The position numbers and the translations under genes were made by a program. The notes beneath the pieces were generated by a model, which had not been told where the DNA came from, ran no database searches, and saw only the letters and a program-made list of their open reading frames with translations. From Cycas panzhihuaensis (taxonomy: Eukaryota; Cycadophyta), in the NCBI GenBank assembly GCA_023213395.1, contig CM041465.1, positions 98,711,741-98,775,740 of the forward strand: 64,000 nucleotides of DNA. Reading direction: 5' to 3'. Below, one piece after another: positions 21,910 through 32,619 of the stretch. Positions within the stretch are counted from its first letter, which is position 1. Each line of letters starts with the position of its first letter.

Positions 21910-24476
21910 TGGACGCTACCACACGGATAACCGTTGATCGATAGCGGGGAGAGATGGTGACGAAACCAGGAAGTGGAACCTACAAGGCAAGCAACTACCA
22001 CGCAGGCGCCTGTGGCGCCGAGCGCGAGTTCGGATCCGCAATGGAGTATGGCTACATCGGGTGACCCTTCACCGCCTTGAGCGAAGGGTGAAGATACGAG
22101 GACGAACCCAAGTTGACTGGAGTAGGCCCTCCCACCCTTGGGTGGCCAAGGGAGAGAGAAAGAACCTAATAAGGATAGGCCAAGAACAATCCTATGCAAT
22201 CTAACCTAGTATACGAGCGATGCGGAAGGCGCCAAGGCGGTTAAGGAAGAGGGAGGAAGGGTAAGGGAGAAGAAGACTCCTACAACCTTTCCTACGAATA
22301 ACAAAAGTACATGCAACAAGGCAAACAAATCGCAAACCAATACAAAAGAGCAATTTTCCCTTTTAATCTTTCGATGTTCTAATTACTAGGAAAAGAATAA
22401 AAGAAGGAAAAAAGACTGTGGTAGCGAAGAGGAACGAGGCGTGCACCGGGCCAAGGCGTGAGAGATGGCGTAGCCTTCAGAGGAGCACCCAACCACTCAG
22501 TGCATCTGGGATGTGAAATGTAGCGGCAAGCGAAAAGGGGCTTCCTTACCTTCCCGTGAAAAGTAAATGCGATACCGAAGGAAGGAAAGAAACGCCTACT
22601 AGCAAATGAGATAGCATAAAATATGACACATGCAAGGGACGCTTACCGGTGGAAGGGGGCAACGGGCAACGTTCTCCGCGCGTCCCGAGTACCTGTAAGC
22701 AACAAAGGTCTCCCTCTTGCCGAGGGGAGAACACCTACATGCAACACAAAGATCTAGCAATATATGTCTAGCAACATAAACGAGAGTCTAAATGTACATG
22801 CATCAGTGTTAGTCCAATAAGGAAAATATCAAAGAACGATCCAAATGAAAGGAAACAACAAGGTAAGCCTTGGAGTGGCCTACCTCCCGCAAATGGTGCC
22901 CAAACCTCTCCCCAAGAGCCACGGGGCAGCGAGGAGAAAGTCAAGACTCAAGGCTGGAAAACGGCTGCAAGAAGGGGCAAGAAAGACCCAAAGACACCCA
23001 CGGGGAACCGGGATGCTACGGGGAGCAAACCGGGTAACCGGGGAGCAAAGGTGGAGCAAGAACCCGCGGTTGGGGCCTATGGGTGGCACCCAAACCCGAA
23101 TAAAGGGTCCCAAATCAGCGCTGCAACTTGTGACAGCGCTGGTTTGGGCAACCAAGGGGAGCCTTCGAACCCTTGTTTGCAAGCCAAGAGTAGCACGGGG
23201 CGAGAGGGAGGCTTTGGAGGGCTTTGAGCCGCTTAGGGAGCGTGGCAGGTGGTGCGGAATCCACCCAGCCCCCCTCCAAAGCCTATGCAACCCCTCAACG
23301 CCGCTGCCTTGGACAAAGAAACGCAGTAAGAAGCGGAGGAAGAGTGGTACAGAGTCCTCAAGAGGGAGGAAACCAACTCTCAAGCAACAAATGAGAACAA
23401 ATAAGTCAAGTGTAAATATCACCAAAAATAAATACAAAGTGAAGAGTACCTGGAAAGGGAGGCAAGGGATTTGCCCAACCAAAAGATGAATAAGAAGGGC
23501 CGGAACAAACAGCCCAGATTCGAATAGAGCGAGCTGGGCCCCGCTATGGAGGTGGAACGGGAAACACTGCAAACGGGAACTCGTGGATCGCCTGGTAGAA
23601 AATAGGAAACCGCTTCAAAGGAGCCCTCCAAGGCGTTTGAGGGCCGAGAGAATGTCTCACCAAGCCAAAGGAGAGTCAAGGTCAGATGAAGAGTGCAGTC
23701 CAGCAAAGAAACAAACAGTAAGAGAGCAGAGCAGAGAGTGTTCCTCTTGAGAGTAAATCCAAAAGTGAGTAAAAGATCCTTGAAAACGAGCCAAAAGATG
23801 TTTAAGTACTAAAGCAAAACCCTAAAGTACGCGAATAGGGCACTACCGAGGAGAAAAGGCGAACCACGTGGCGCTTCGTAATAAATGCGAAATTGCCACA
23901 TGGATTTTAAAACAAACAGAAACTTTAGCGATCATGATATTACCGCATCACGGATATTCCAGGATCACAAAATTCCGGCATGCTGAGATTCCGTGATCAC
24001 AAGATTACAGATCAAGAAAGATTACTACAGATGCACCTGGAGACACAAATGGGGCCCACCAACCCCAGTCGGGGCAAACTAAAAGGCTAACGGACAACTA
24101 AGACACCCACCCGGGGGCAAACAAGCCAAGAAACGGGCCCACGGGAGCAGAAATAGGACCCCAAATGAGGTGGCAAGCTAACCAAGCGACGATGAGACAT
24201 CTCACGGTGGAGGTGGCGCAAACCCGGTGGACCTGTGAGAGAGGAGGGCGATGCGAAGTAATACGGCCACTAGGGTGCCACACTCGCTAAGAGTGTGCCC
24301 CTGCTATAGTCGTCGTAGGCTAAACATAGGTGTGGACGACGCACCGTGCCGCCCACAAAGTCATACGCATGCAAATATGTAAGGCATAATCAAGACATAA
24401 AAGTGATGATAATGCTAGAGACATACCGCACTTACCGAGCTCGGTGATTCCAGATCCATTCCCGGAAGCCGGAACA
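21910..24476 (-). repeat. Gypsy-B 3' LTR (left, 2567 bp)
   Basis: Plus-strand ends are TGGACGCTACC and GCCGGAACA. It pairs with 32620-35131. It contains CACGTG at 23865-23870 next to a block of palindromic words (GATCACGG/CCGTGATC type, about 23930-24020). Frames at 22845-23572 on both strands are inside the LTR and are not supported as genes. Confidence 0.93.
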
Positions 24477-24761
24477 TCGCCTCGCGCAGAGCCTCGCCGC
24501 CTAAGGCCATGCGATGGCGATGCCGCAACACAACTGCTGCAAGAGTACATGTGTATATAGATATATCAATCAAGATCGGATCGAGGGCAAGGGTGCCATG
24601 AGTGTCGTGGCGCTGTGGATACGAAAGCGGTGGAGACAACATAGGGCCGCCATGAGCCACCGAAACCGATCGGGAGAAAGAGACAGTGAGGGGCCCCCAC
24701 CACAATGAATGCAAAGGAGCATGCAGGACCACATGGGGAACAAATGGTGGGTACCATAGTT
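24477..24761 (-). other. Gypsy-B spacer between extra RNase H and 3' LTR
   Basis: The short 3' region holds a decayed polypurine-like stretch next to the LTR (minus strand GAGGCTCTGCGCGAGGCGA). It aligns with GAGGCTCTGCTGCCAAGGGG at the same place in Gypsy-A. No gene seen. Confidence 0.6.
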
Positions 24762-25319
24762 TTACCTCGTTAGCAACCTGATTTCAGAGGTGCGAGCAGA
24801 TCGCGAAGCGGAGCGACCAACTACCGAGGCTTGGGCGGCGGAAGGCCAAGCAAGACTCGTGGACGGTCCAGGTGAGACAAAGGCCTCAAGGATGAGGCGA
24901 ACAAGGCTATCTGCCTCAGCATTGAGAGCCCGAGGGATATGCTGGATATCAACAGAAGAGAAACGGGCCAGGAGGGATCTGACGGCAGAAGCAAGAGTCC
25001 TCAAGTGAGGGCATCGCACCCGGTAGACCTGGGTGAGATGAGACACCACAACTTGAGAGTCGCAGAGCAAAACAATGGGTCCGCGATGGAAACGAAGGGC
25101 ATCGGTAAGGGCTTTGATGACAGCTGTATACTCGGCTTCATTGTTGGTAGCCTCCGGGAGGAAGATCCCAGAGCGGAGGAGATCATAACCAGAAGGGCTA
25201 CGGAGAATCCACGCAGCGGCTGAAGGTCCAGGGTTACCGCGGCTTCCGCCGTCGGTAAAGATGTAGACAGACATAGGTGACACAAAATCCAAGCAGATGA
25301 TCAGTGATGAAGGCAACAC
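24762..25319 (-). CDS. Extra (archaeal/cellular-type) RNase H of Gypsy-B
   Basis: An uninterrupted frame of 185 codons. RNase HI fold motifs are all present: YIFTDGGSRGNPGP (first Asp), TNNEAEYTAVIKAL (Glu), LLCDSQVVVSHLTQ (Asp) and HIPRALNAEADSL (Asp), giving the full D-E-D-D set. It degrades RNA in RNA-DNA hybrids and is additional to the RNase H fused to RT. Such second RNase H domains are known in Tat-lineage Ty3/Gypsy elements. Here it lies 3' of integrase, about 660 nt beyond the integrase end. No start signal is obvious; translation might begin at MSVYIFTDGG a few residues into the frame. The C-terminal 40 residues look like linker. Gypsy-A has a damaged homologue at 35300-35730. Confidence 0.9.
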   Translation of the reverse strand: MLPSSLIICLDFVSPMSVYIFTDGGSRGNPGPSAAAWILRSPSGYDLLRSGIFLPEATNNEAEYTAVIKALTDALRFHRGPIVLLCDSQVVVSHLTQVYRVRCPHLRTLASAVRSLLARFSSVDIQHIPRALNAEADSLVRLILEAFVSPGPSTSLAWPSAAQASVVGRSASRSARTSEIRLLTR

Positions 25320-25978
25320 TTAGAAAACAGACAACAGGTGGCCGTCAAGGGTAGGAGGACCTAGCAATGAGGCGCCCCAGGAGCGGGGCCACAGCAGTAA
25401 GACAGGCATGGATAGTTTGGCAGAGGAAAGCACGGGCCTCCAGGGGGTCATATATAGGACCATATGATTGTACCCCCCCTGCAAGGACAATTCGCCCATT
25501 CCCGTGATGTATGATGACATGATTTTGATATGTATATATGTATGGGGTGAGTGTTATGTTGTATAGTAGGTGATTCATGTTATGAACATTTTATTGTATG
25601 ATGCACACGTTTCCTTCCATGTATAACCACACACACCTAAGGCACACACACATGCCGTGAGCGGGACGACATGGAGGTGTGAGGTTAGGAAGCAGGGCGG
25701 CATACATGTCTGCAGGAGAGCATAACGGGATATGCGAAGGAAACGCCAGACAGAAATGGGGGGAAACAATGACCCCAAGCGTCCTCCCGGGTGGGGGATG
25801 CCCTAGCGAGAGGGCCATGGTTCCCAGAGGATACGGAACGCGGGTTCCATGACGAACCAGAGAGACAAAGCGGGGTCCATCTTAAATAGCCATTCTACAC
25901 GCGGCTGGGAAGAATGGGGACAACCTAAGATGGTAGTTTACGCTCGTTTCGGAGCAGGGCGAGGGGATCGCCGAAGGG
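25320..25978 (-). other. Gypsy-B spacer between integrase and extra RNase H
   Basis: Noncoding region homologous to 18336-18957 of Gypsy-A. The 54-nt interval 25375-25428 stands where Gypsy-A carries its roughly 3-kb PMD block. No supported gene. Confidence 0.7.
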
Positions 25979-27300
25979 TCAAGCGTGAAACTTCTTAAGA
26001 AACATCCCATTAACGGCTTTCTCAAATTCGAGCCCCTCCAGGGTGGCTATCCTATAGGCACCATTATCGAGAGATTCGATAATGACGAAAGGACCGACCC
26101 ACCGGGGTTGGAATTTGGTCAAACGGTCATGGAGATATTCGAGCTTGAGGACATAGTCCCCAGGAAACAAAGGGCGGGAACGCAGGTGTTTATCGTGGGC
26201 CCTTTGTGAACGGGCTTTGGATGCTAGGTTAGCCTGATAAGCGGCTAAGCGTCTCTCATCCAAAGCTTCGAGGTCCAGCAAGCGTGCACGGATCGACTCA
26301 TCATCGATGAAACCTCGAAGGGAGACTCGTAAGGAAGGAATCTCCACCTCCAATGGGAGTACCGCCTCGATCCAGTAAACCGTGGAGAACGGGTCATTCC
26401 GTGGCGGAGCAGACTAAGTACGATAAGCCCATAAGGCGGAGGCGGTGAAGGTGCCAATCCCTTTGGGATTGGACCGACAGTTTTCTTGAGAATGTTGATA
26501 AGAGTCTTGTTAAAAGACTCCACCGCCATGTGCCTGAGGGTAGTAAGGAGAGGAAGTCTTATGGGAGATTTTAAACTTCTCGCAAAGCTCATCCACCTCC
26601 CTATTACAAAGGGGTTCCATTGTCGTGTCGTGACGTCCGGAATCCCGGCGGCAAATGATGTCGATAGATGAATGTGGCAATCGTTTTCGGGGTAGTGATC
26701 AAAGGGATGGACTCGCCCATTTGGTAAAATACTCGTGGCGTCAAGATGAACTTGTCTGCTGACGACGAAGGCGGGAAATAGCCCCGATGAGGTCTAATCC
26801 CCACTGAGCGAAAGGCCATGGCGAAACAATAGGGTGCAAAGTCTCGAAAGGCACATGGGAAATGTTGGCATGCTCTTGACATCGCCGACATTTCAAAGAC
26901 AAGGGCGTATGCCTTTAAAAGAGATGGCCAAAAGTAGCCCATACGGAGGATCCTCTGAGCCATAGACTGGCCCCCAAAGTGACCCCCACAAATGCCGTGG
27001 TGGCATTCGCGAAACACCTTGGCTTCGTCAGCGGTGACGCAGCTGAGAAGGATCCCATCGAAGGACCTCTTGTACAATACCTCGTCCACGAGGAGGTATT
27101 GCCGAGCAGAAGTCCGGATGCGAGATTTAACTTTGTTACTAGTGTCGGGGCGGTATTGCTGCGGCATGAGATACAGCACTATGTCACCGTATCACTCATT
27201 GTCGGTGAGTGGATGGGACGAACTCCCTGATCGCCGGGATAGACTCATCGGGAGAGAGTCATCAACGGAGTATCAAAGGAGTTAGGGATAGGGGTGTCTG
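25979..27300 (-). pseudogene. Gypsy-B integrase (frameshifted)
   Basis: In minus-strand order: a zinc-binding HHCC region with ECHHGICGGHFGGQSMAQR (27030-26970) and a CQHF remnant near 26865. Then a core with SRHDNGTPL (second catalytic Asp, near 26615) and a segment equivalent to VESFNKTLINILKKT (catalytic Glu, near 26530). Last is an open C-terminal domain at 26353-25979 containing RPLFPGDYVLK, FQPRWVGPFVI and ALDERRLAAYQ, typical of Gypsy integrases, with no chromodomain visible. Frames change several times (ORFs 27179-26604, 26592-26245, 26353-25979). The protein would insert the cDNA with a 5-bp stagger. Confidence 0.87.
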
Positions 27301-29220
27301 CAAGTTGCTCAGCCACTATCATGCCCTTCTTTGATTTCTGTTAACGATAAGGAGATCAAATTCTTGGAGTAGGACAACCCAACGACCACCCCTACCGTCA
27401 AGTCCGAACGAGTTAGTAAGTATCTCAAGGGATCGATTGAATGATCACCTTGGTAGTATTCTTGCAAGTAATGCCTAAACTTCTTGGTCGCGTAGACCAA
27501 GGAGAGACATTCCTTCTCGGAGGGGAATAGTTAAATTCGGCACCACAAGGGCACGATCGATGAAGTATATAGCCTCTCGGTTCCGAGTCATCCTCCGAGC
27601 GAGCATAGCGCCCAAGGACTCGTCGATCGAGGTATACAAAGCGAAGGGCCCATCGAATCTGGGAGGCGCCAACGTAGGAGCGGAAGCCGTGGCTTCCTTG
27701 AGTCCTTCAAGGCCTTTTGGGTCTTGTCGGACTGTGCAAAGGAGCTCCCTTCTTCAACAGTTCGTAAGGGTTTAGCATTCACAGTAGTCGGTAGGAAGCG
27801 CTAAGGAAACCGAGCCTACCTAGAAACGACTTGATCTGCCGCTGAGTTCTAGGAGGCGGCATGTCGAGATCGCCCGACTTTGTCGGTCGATCCGAATTCC
27901 TGTTTGGATACAAGGAACCCAAGGAGTTTACCCGGTGACGGCAAACACACATTTGAGCGGATTAAGATCGACGTGATACTCGCGGCATCGTGAGAAGATG
28001 GCACGCAAGTCGGAAGGGTGATGGGCTCTCACGAGAAAGACCCATCATATCGTCCATGAAGACCTCCAACGTGTCATTGATGAGGTCGTGGAAGATGAAG
28101 TGCATGGCTCTTTGATCGTAGCACCGCATTTTTAAGGCCAAAGGGCATCGCCTTGTAGGCGAAGGTACCCAGGGAGTAGTGAAGGCGTCTTATGGCGGTC
28201 TTGGAAATCAATTTGGTTGTATGTAGAAGCCAGTCCATTAAGGACATCACTTGAATCGTGGTGCGATCAATGATTTGATCTAAGAAGGGTAGCGGAAATT
28301 GTCCTTAGGACAAGCGTTGTTGATATCATGAAATCGACGCATATGCGGATTGCCCCATTCTTTTTGGCAACGGGAACAATATTAGAGACCCACTTAGGGT
28401 AATCAATAGAAGTAACAAGCCCAGCATCCAGAAGCTTTTCTACCTCCATCTTCGACGGCCAAAGAGCTTCGGTGAAGAGGACGCCGCTTCGGCGCAGGTG
28501 ACGGGCGCCAGGAAGGGTGGTGAGGTTATGGGTGACAATCGAGGGGTCAATTCCCTTCATGTCAGCATAATCCCACGCGAAAATATCTCGAAATTCCTGG
28601 AACAGAAGGGAATATTCCCTAATCTCATCAGGAGAGCATTCCGCCCCAACCCTAATGACCTTGCCCGGGGCCAAGACTACGTCTTGAATTCCCCCCATGC
28701 ACATGGCATTGCCCTCTTCAAAGTGAAGAGGGGCAAGATCAACGAGAGGAGAAGGAATAGGAGAGGGGATCGGATCAGCGAGCGTGGATCCGATCGCAAG
28801 GATCTTCCGGTGACCGAGCCGGTGGTGACCAGAAGGCAGATTAGGTGCAAGGCCCGCTAGGTGCTCCAGCAGGGCTTCATCATCCTCGAAATAGTCCACT
28901 CCATGGATGAGCTTATTTCGAGTAGAAGAAGCGCTAGAAGGGAAAGGAGCAACGGGACCGGGGTGATCATCGGATCGCTCAACTCCTTCATGGAAATCCG
29001 AAGGAAAACCAGAAAGAGGCTCCTCGAGAGGAGCAAAAGGCAATTCCTCAAAACCATCACCGCGGGGTAATGAAAAGAAGAACCGACCAGCGGGTCGGCC
29101 ACGAGCGATGGTGTGTGACACGCACGAGGGGCTAGTCTCACCAACGAGAGAGGTTCCGCGAGGGTCTAGAGCGAGACAGTACGACCTATTGGCGCCAAGG
29201 AAAGAAATGGGTGGAGACAA
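27301..29220 (-). pseudogene. Gypsy-B reverse transcriptase and RNase H (frameshifted)
   Basis: The N-terminal part is open (29220-28267) and contains SLLFQEFRDIFAWDYADMKG, the typical leader of Gypsy RT, then KMEVEKLLDAGLV, YPKWVSNIVPVAKKNGAIR and ICVDF. The catalytic box reads VFMDDMMGLSRE near 28066-28030 in another frame. The RT-linked RNase H is recognisable by PFALYTSIDESLGAML near 27650 and MVYATKKFRHYLQEYY near 27500-27450. Small indels break the frame after ICVDF and again between RT and RNase H. The breaks resemble the clustered indels seen between the two LTRs. Confidence 0.87.
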
Positions 29221-29792
29221 CCTCGTCTCCGCCAGCGATCCATCATCGAACGAAGCAAGGTACCCATAACTCCGACGCCAATAGGGGCAAAACGTGCGAG
29301 ACTAGGAAGGGAAGATGTGGGATCTTCTTCTGACGGATTGGGTATACCAATTGAACAAGCCGAGGCGTGAGTGGGTGAACCTTGGTTTGCCGAATTGGCA
29401 TAACGAGTTTGTTTGGCAAAAGGACGTTCACGGGGAACCACTCTCATTCGTTCGTCATGGACGAATTTAAGCTGTCCCCAAAGGGTCGAACACACGGCTC
29501 CCATTTGGTCGAGCCATGGGCGACCTAGAAGGAGGTTGTAATCCACGTCAACGTCGAGGACTACAACATCCAAGAAGAACGGTTTTACCCAAGGGTGAGC
29601 GGAATCGCGGCAGACGAGAGGGTCTTCGCCACCGCCATACCCTTGGCATCGCCAGGAACAGGTTCCATATGAGATACCAAGCTCTTGCATAACACGCAAG
29701 GGCATGGCATCGATGTAAGAGCCGTTGTCGACAACAGTTCTTCTGAGGGTACAATCAGCGTGACGATCGTGATGGTGAATGGGAAGTTCCAC
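29221..29792 (-). pseudogene. Gypsy-B aspartic protease region
   Basis: An open frame (whole frame 29792-29166) holds TLRRTVVDNGSYIDAMPL. DNGS is the active-site variant of the retropepsin D-S/T-G motif in this lineage. VVLDVDVDYNLLLGRPWL and WGQLKFVHD, the conserved flap-to-C-terminal part of Gypsy proteases, follow. It processes the gag-pol polyprotein. It joins the gag frame upstream and the RT frame downstream only through frame changes. Confidence 0.88.
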
Positions 29793-32500
29793 TGACGCTC
29801 CCGTTCACCGGCGGGAGGAAGATCCTTAGGATCGAAGGAAATAGTGGGTCCGCCACCTTGGGCGACGCCCAAAGCGTGACGTGCACATCTCCGATCCTAA
29901 AGCTTCCAGAGGAGGGCGTTGCTCGGGACAACTCCTCAGAACGTCCATCAAGGACATTCCTGCGGCGACCGTATGGAGCTCGTCCACGACGGAGAAGGGT
30001 TTACCCTTCCCAGTGGGTTGGGTAAGTGCCCTTCGAAGTCGTGAACGACCCCGCACGTGAATAGCCTTGGAGAAAGAGGGATTTCGGGAGGAAGGGTTTC
30101 GGAAGGATCGGAAGAAACGGAAGAACCGGCTCCGCCGCTTCCTTAGCGGTTTGAGATCGCGTAAGGGCGAAAGTTGGAGTTGCTTCAAGCAACTGAATCA
30201 CCTTCTTCCCCCTATTCCGGGGTCGTGAAGGCGATGGAGTACGGCGGCTAGGAGAACGAGAAGAGGAAGAAGAGTTCCGGGCGCCCTTCCCTTTGTCGCG
30301 GGAAGGGCGGGGATCAGGTGATCTTCCTCGGTTACGGTTGTTCTTGGTTTGGGGGTTGCGATCACGTTCCCCATGTTTAGGGAACGGATCCTTGTGAACA
30401 GGTTGGTCTAGATTAGGCCTTGAGGCCCGTTTGGGAGAGGAATCACGTCGAGGGGCATCCTTTGGATGCTGGGCCCTACAACGTGAATCGTCATGGAAGC
30501 AATCCCCATGAATGGAACACCACTTCTTCTCAAGCGGAGGGCCGGACCTTCTCGCTTGGGAGGATCATGCGTTCCCATTCCTCAGAAGAGGAGCTTGGGT
30601 AGTTTGTTGGACTTGTTTGTTTGAAGTAGGAGACGAAGGACCTTGAAGCTTGAGCTCCTTCATCGTGCGCTCGAGCAGGCGTATGAGGTGAGGGGATCTA
30701 AGGTCCTCTTGATAGGATGAGAGGAAGACGTCGGTACCGAGAAGGTTTAGCGCCTTTGGTGGGGTGGTGCCTCACGGCGTTGTGAGGACTTAAGAGGTTT
30801 CTTGAGACCGACTTGGATCTTAATAGCCTCCAACGCCAAGCACTTGGCATCAAGGAATCACACGTGGTCGCCCCATCTTGAGGACTTCCACGTGGACTTC
30901 GGACGAAGTGCATTGACAACAGTCCCGCTTGACTCCTGCAAAGTCGCCTTGGTGGAGTGAAGCGGATCGTGGAATCGCTGCACAAAGTCACGATTCATCT
31001 CATCGTGACCTTGTTTGAGCGAGAGAAGGGATTTCATCCCGCCTCGAATGGGCGAAGCTACATCAAAGTAATTGATGAACTCGCCCACCAATTCTTTGGA
31101 ATGAATAGGCGAGTGGGCGAGAGACGATAAAACCATTTAAGGGCGCCACCGCAAGGATCGAGGAAAGAGTTTCATCAAAATATGGTCGTAAGCCCGATGT
31201 CGATGCATGCCATAGAAAAACTACGGACATGCTCATGGTCTTGACGAAGTCCTATCGAATCTAGGAACTTCAGGAGGATGAGGCGGCAAGTTGGTTCGCA
31301 ACGCCTCAACCGAGAGAGGGGTTGACCTAAAGTCCACGAAGGGGCGCGCCCTTGCCTGAACCGTAGGATCAACGAACGTCGAAGTAGGTGGCGCGCAAGG
31401 AGCGGATTGGGGTAGGACACCCATCCCTCCTTGAGGAGCCACCCCTTGCTGACAAGAGGCATGGAAAAGGGCGCCTTGGAAGGAGCTCATGATTCCCTTG
31501 TATTGGATGGCGGACAAGAGGGATGCGGGCAGGGTTACGCCCATACGGGCCGCCCGTGGGTGGGGCCATTCAGGTATGGGTGTAGCGGATCCACCCATAA
31601 ACAGAAGATGGCTTCCCTACCGCCCCCAAGGTTGAGAAGTATACCCTGGGGGAACGTGGAAAGAAGCACCAACGCTGGGTTGGAGGATGCGTGGGAACAG
31701 ATCCCACCGATCAAGTGGAAGGCTAGCAGGGCGACTAGGCCTACTAGGAGCAGCATGTGCCAGATTTGGGGACGGCACATTAGTTGGATCGGGAACGGGT
31801 ATGCTAACCCCCAGCTGAGGGACAGACACACTGTGAGAAGGCCCTAAGGCATTAGGGCCTTGATAAGGGATGGAAGGTGCCACACGTGCCCCCACTGCAG
31901 GAAACGAATGGGGCGTACGCGTAGGCACGAAAGGGTTTGTTGTCACAGGAAAGGCGGACGAGGATGAAGCGTGAGGGGGAAGAGCAGAGGAGGAAGAGGC
32001 TCCCCTACGCAGGACACCCTCAAGCCATTCGGGACGTGGTTGAGAGCATGCCGCATGGCGGCATCCGTCAAGAGCCTCAAGCACGTCAACAGGAGGAGTC
32101 CCCACATACCCATAAGAGGTGATCGGGACCTCGAACAAGGCATGTCCATCTGAAGGTTCCTCATAAAATCGCCAGCGTGGCAATCCTCAGGAGGAACGGA
32201 TCCCTCTACGGCGTGGGTAGAAGGATGGGGAGCACAAGAAAGGTGTTGATCGATCGGGTAGTAAAAGGAGTTGTCACCCTCTTGGGTGGACTCCGGAATG
32301 ACAGAAGGAAGAGCTTGGGTTTCCATAACAAGGCGTGGTAGGTCGATCGGAAGAGTACCCTTCCATAGTCGGACGGATCCGACGAGGCAAGAAGGTACTC
32401 GGGGTCTTCTAACAAAGGGGTAGACCGCAAACGATGAGAGAAAGCGGGCGCATGCAAGGTCGACCGACGATGTCGGAAAAGAGAAGGAATGGTATAACAC
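29793..32500 (-). pseudogene. Gypsy-B gag (frameshifted)
   Basis: In minus-strand order from 32500: a Ser/Pro-rich N-terminal part (frames 32500-31943 and 32183-31617), then the capsid-like region (EALRTNLPPHPPEVPRFDR near 31300, then ELVGEFINYFDVASP and LKQGHDEMNRDFVQRF at 31100-30980). Next is a zinc knuckle at 30519-30478 reading WCSIHGDCFHDDSRC, the C-x2-H-x4-H-x4-C form of Tat gags. A basic Arg/Ser/Pro-rich tail leads to the protease linker (LMDVLRSCPEQ near 29950). Several 1-2 nt indels shift the frame. Confidence 0.85.
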
Positions 32501-32599
32501 GCTGCGTTGGGCCGCCCAACGTGGAGGTCAAGACAGTATAGAAAGGATCATACAGAGTAGCGAAACCAACAAGAGAGCGAGACTAGCTCCCTTCTTGGC

Positions 32600-32619
32600 G
32601 GTCCCAGATGGTCGCCCGA
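32600..32619 (-). other. Gypsy-B primer-binding site
   Basis: On the minus strand, the sequence right after the LTR end (GGCGTCCA) is TCGGGCGACCATCTGGGAC, aligned with the Gypsy-A site at 14418-14437. Confidence 0.6.

Noticed and set aside
22845-23572. Overlapping frames of 214 and 230 codons on opposite strands
   Set aside because: They lie entirely within the Gypsy-B LTR. The same frames are broken in the other LTR copy and resemble no family.
28498-28860. 120-codon plus-strand frame as a host gene
   Set aside because: It is antisense to the protease-RT linker of Gypsy-B and has no family resemblance.
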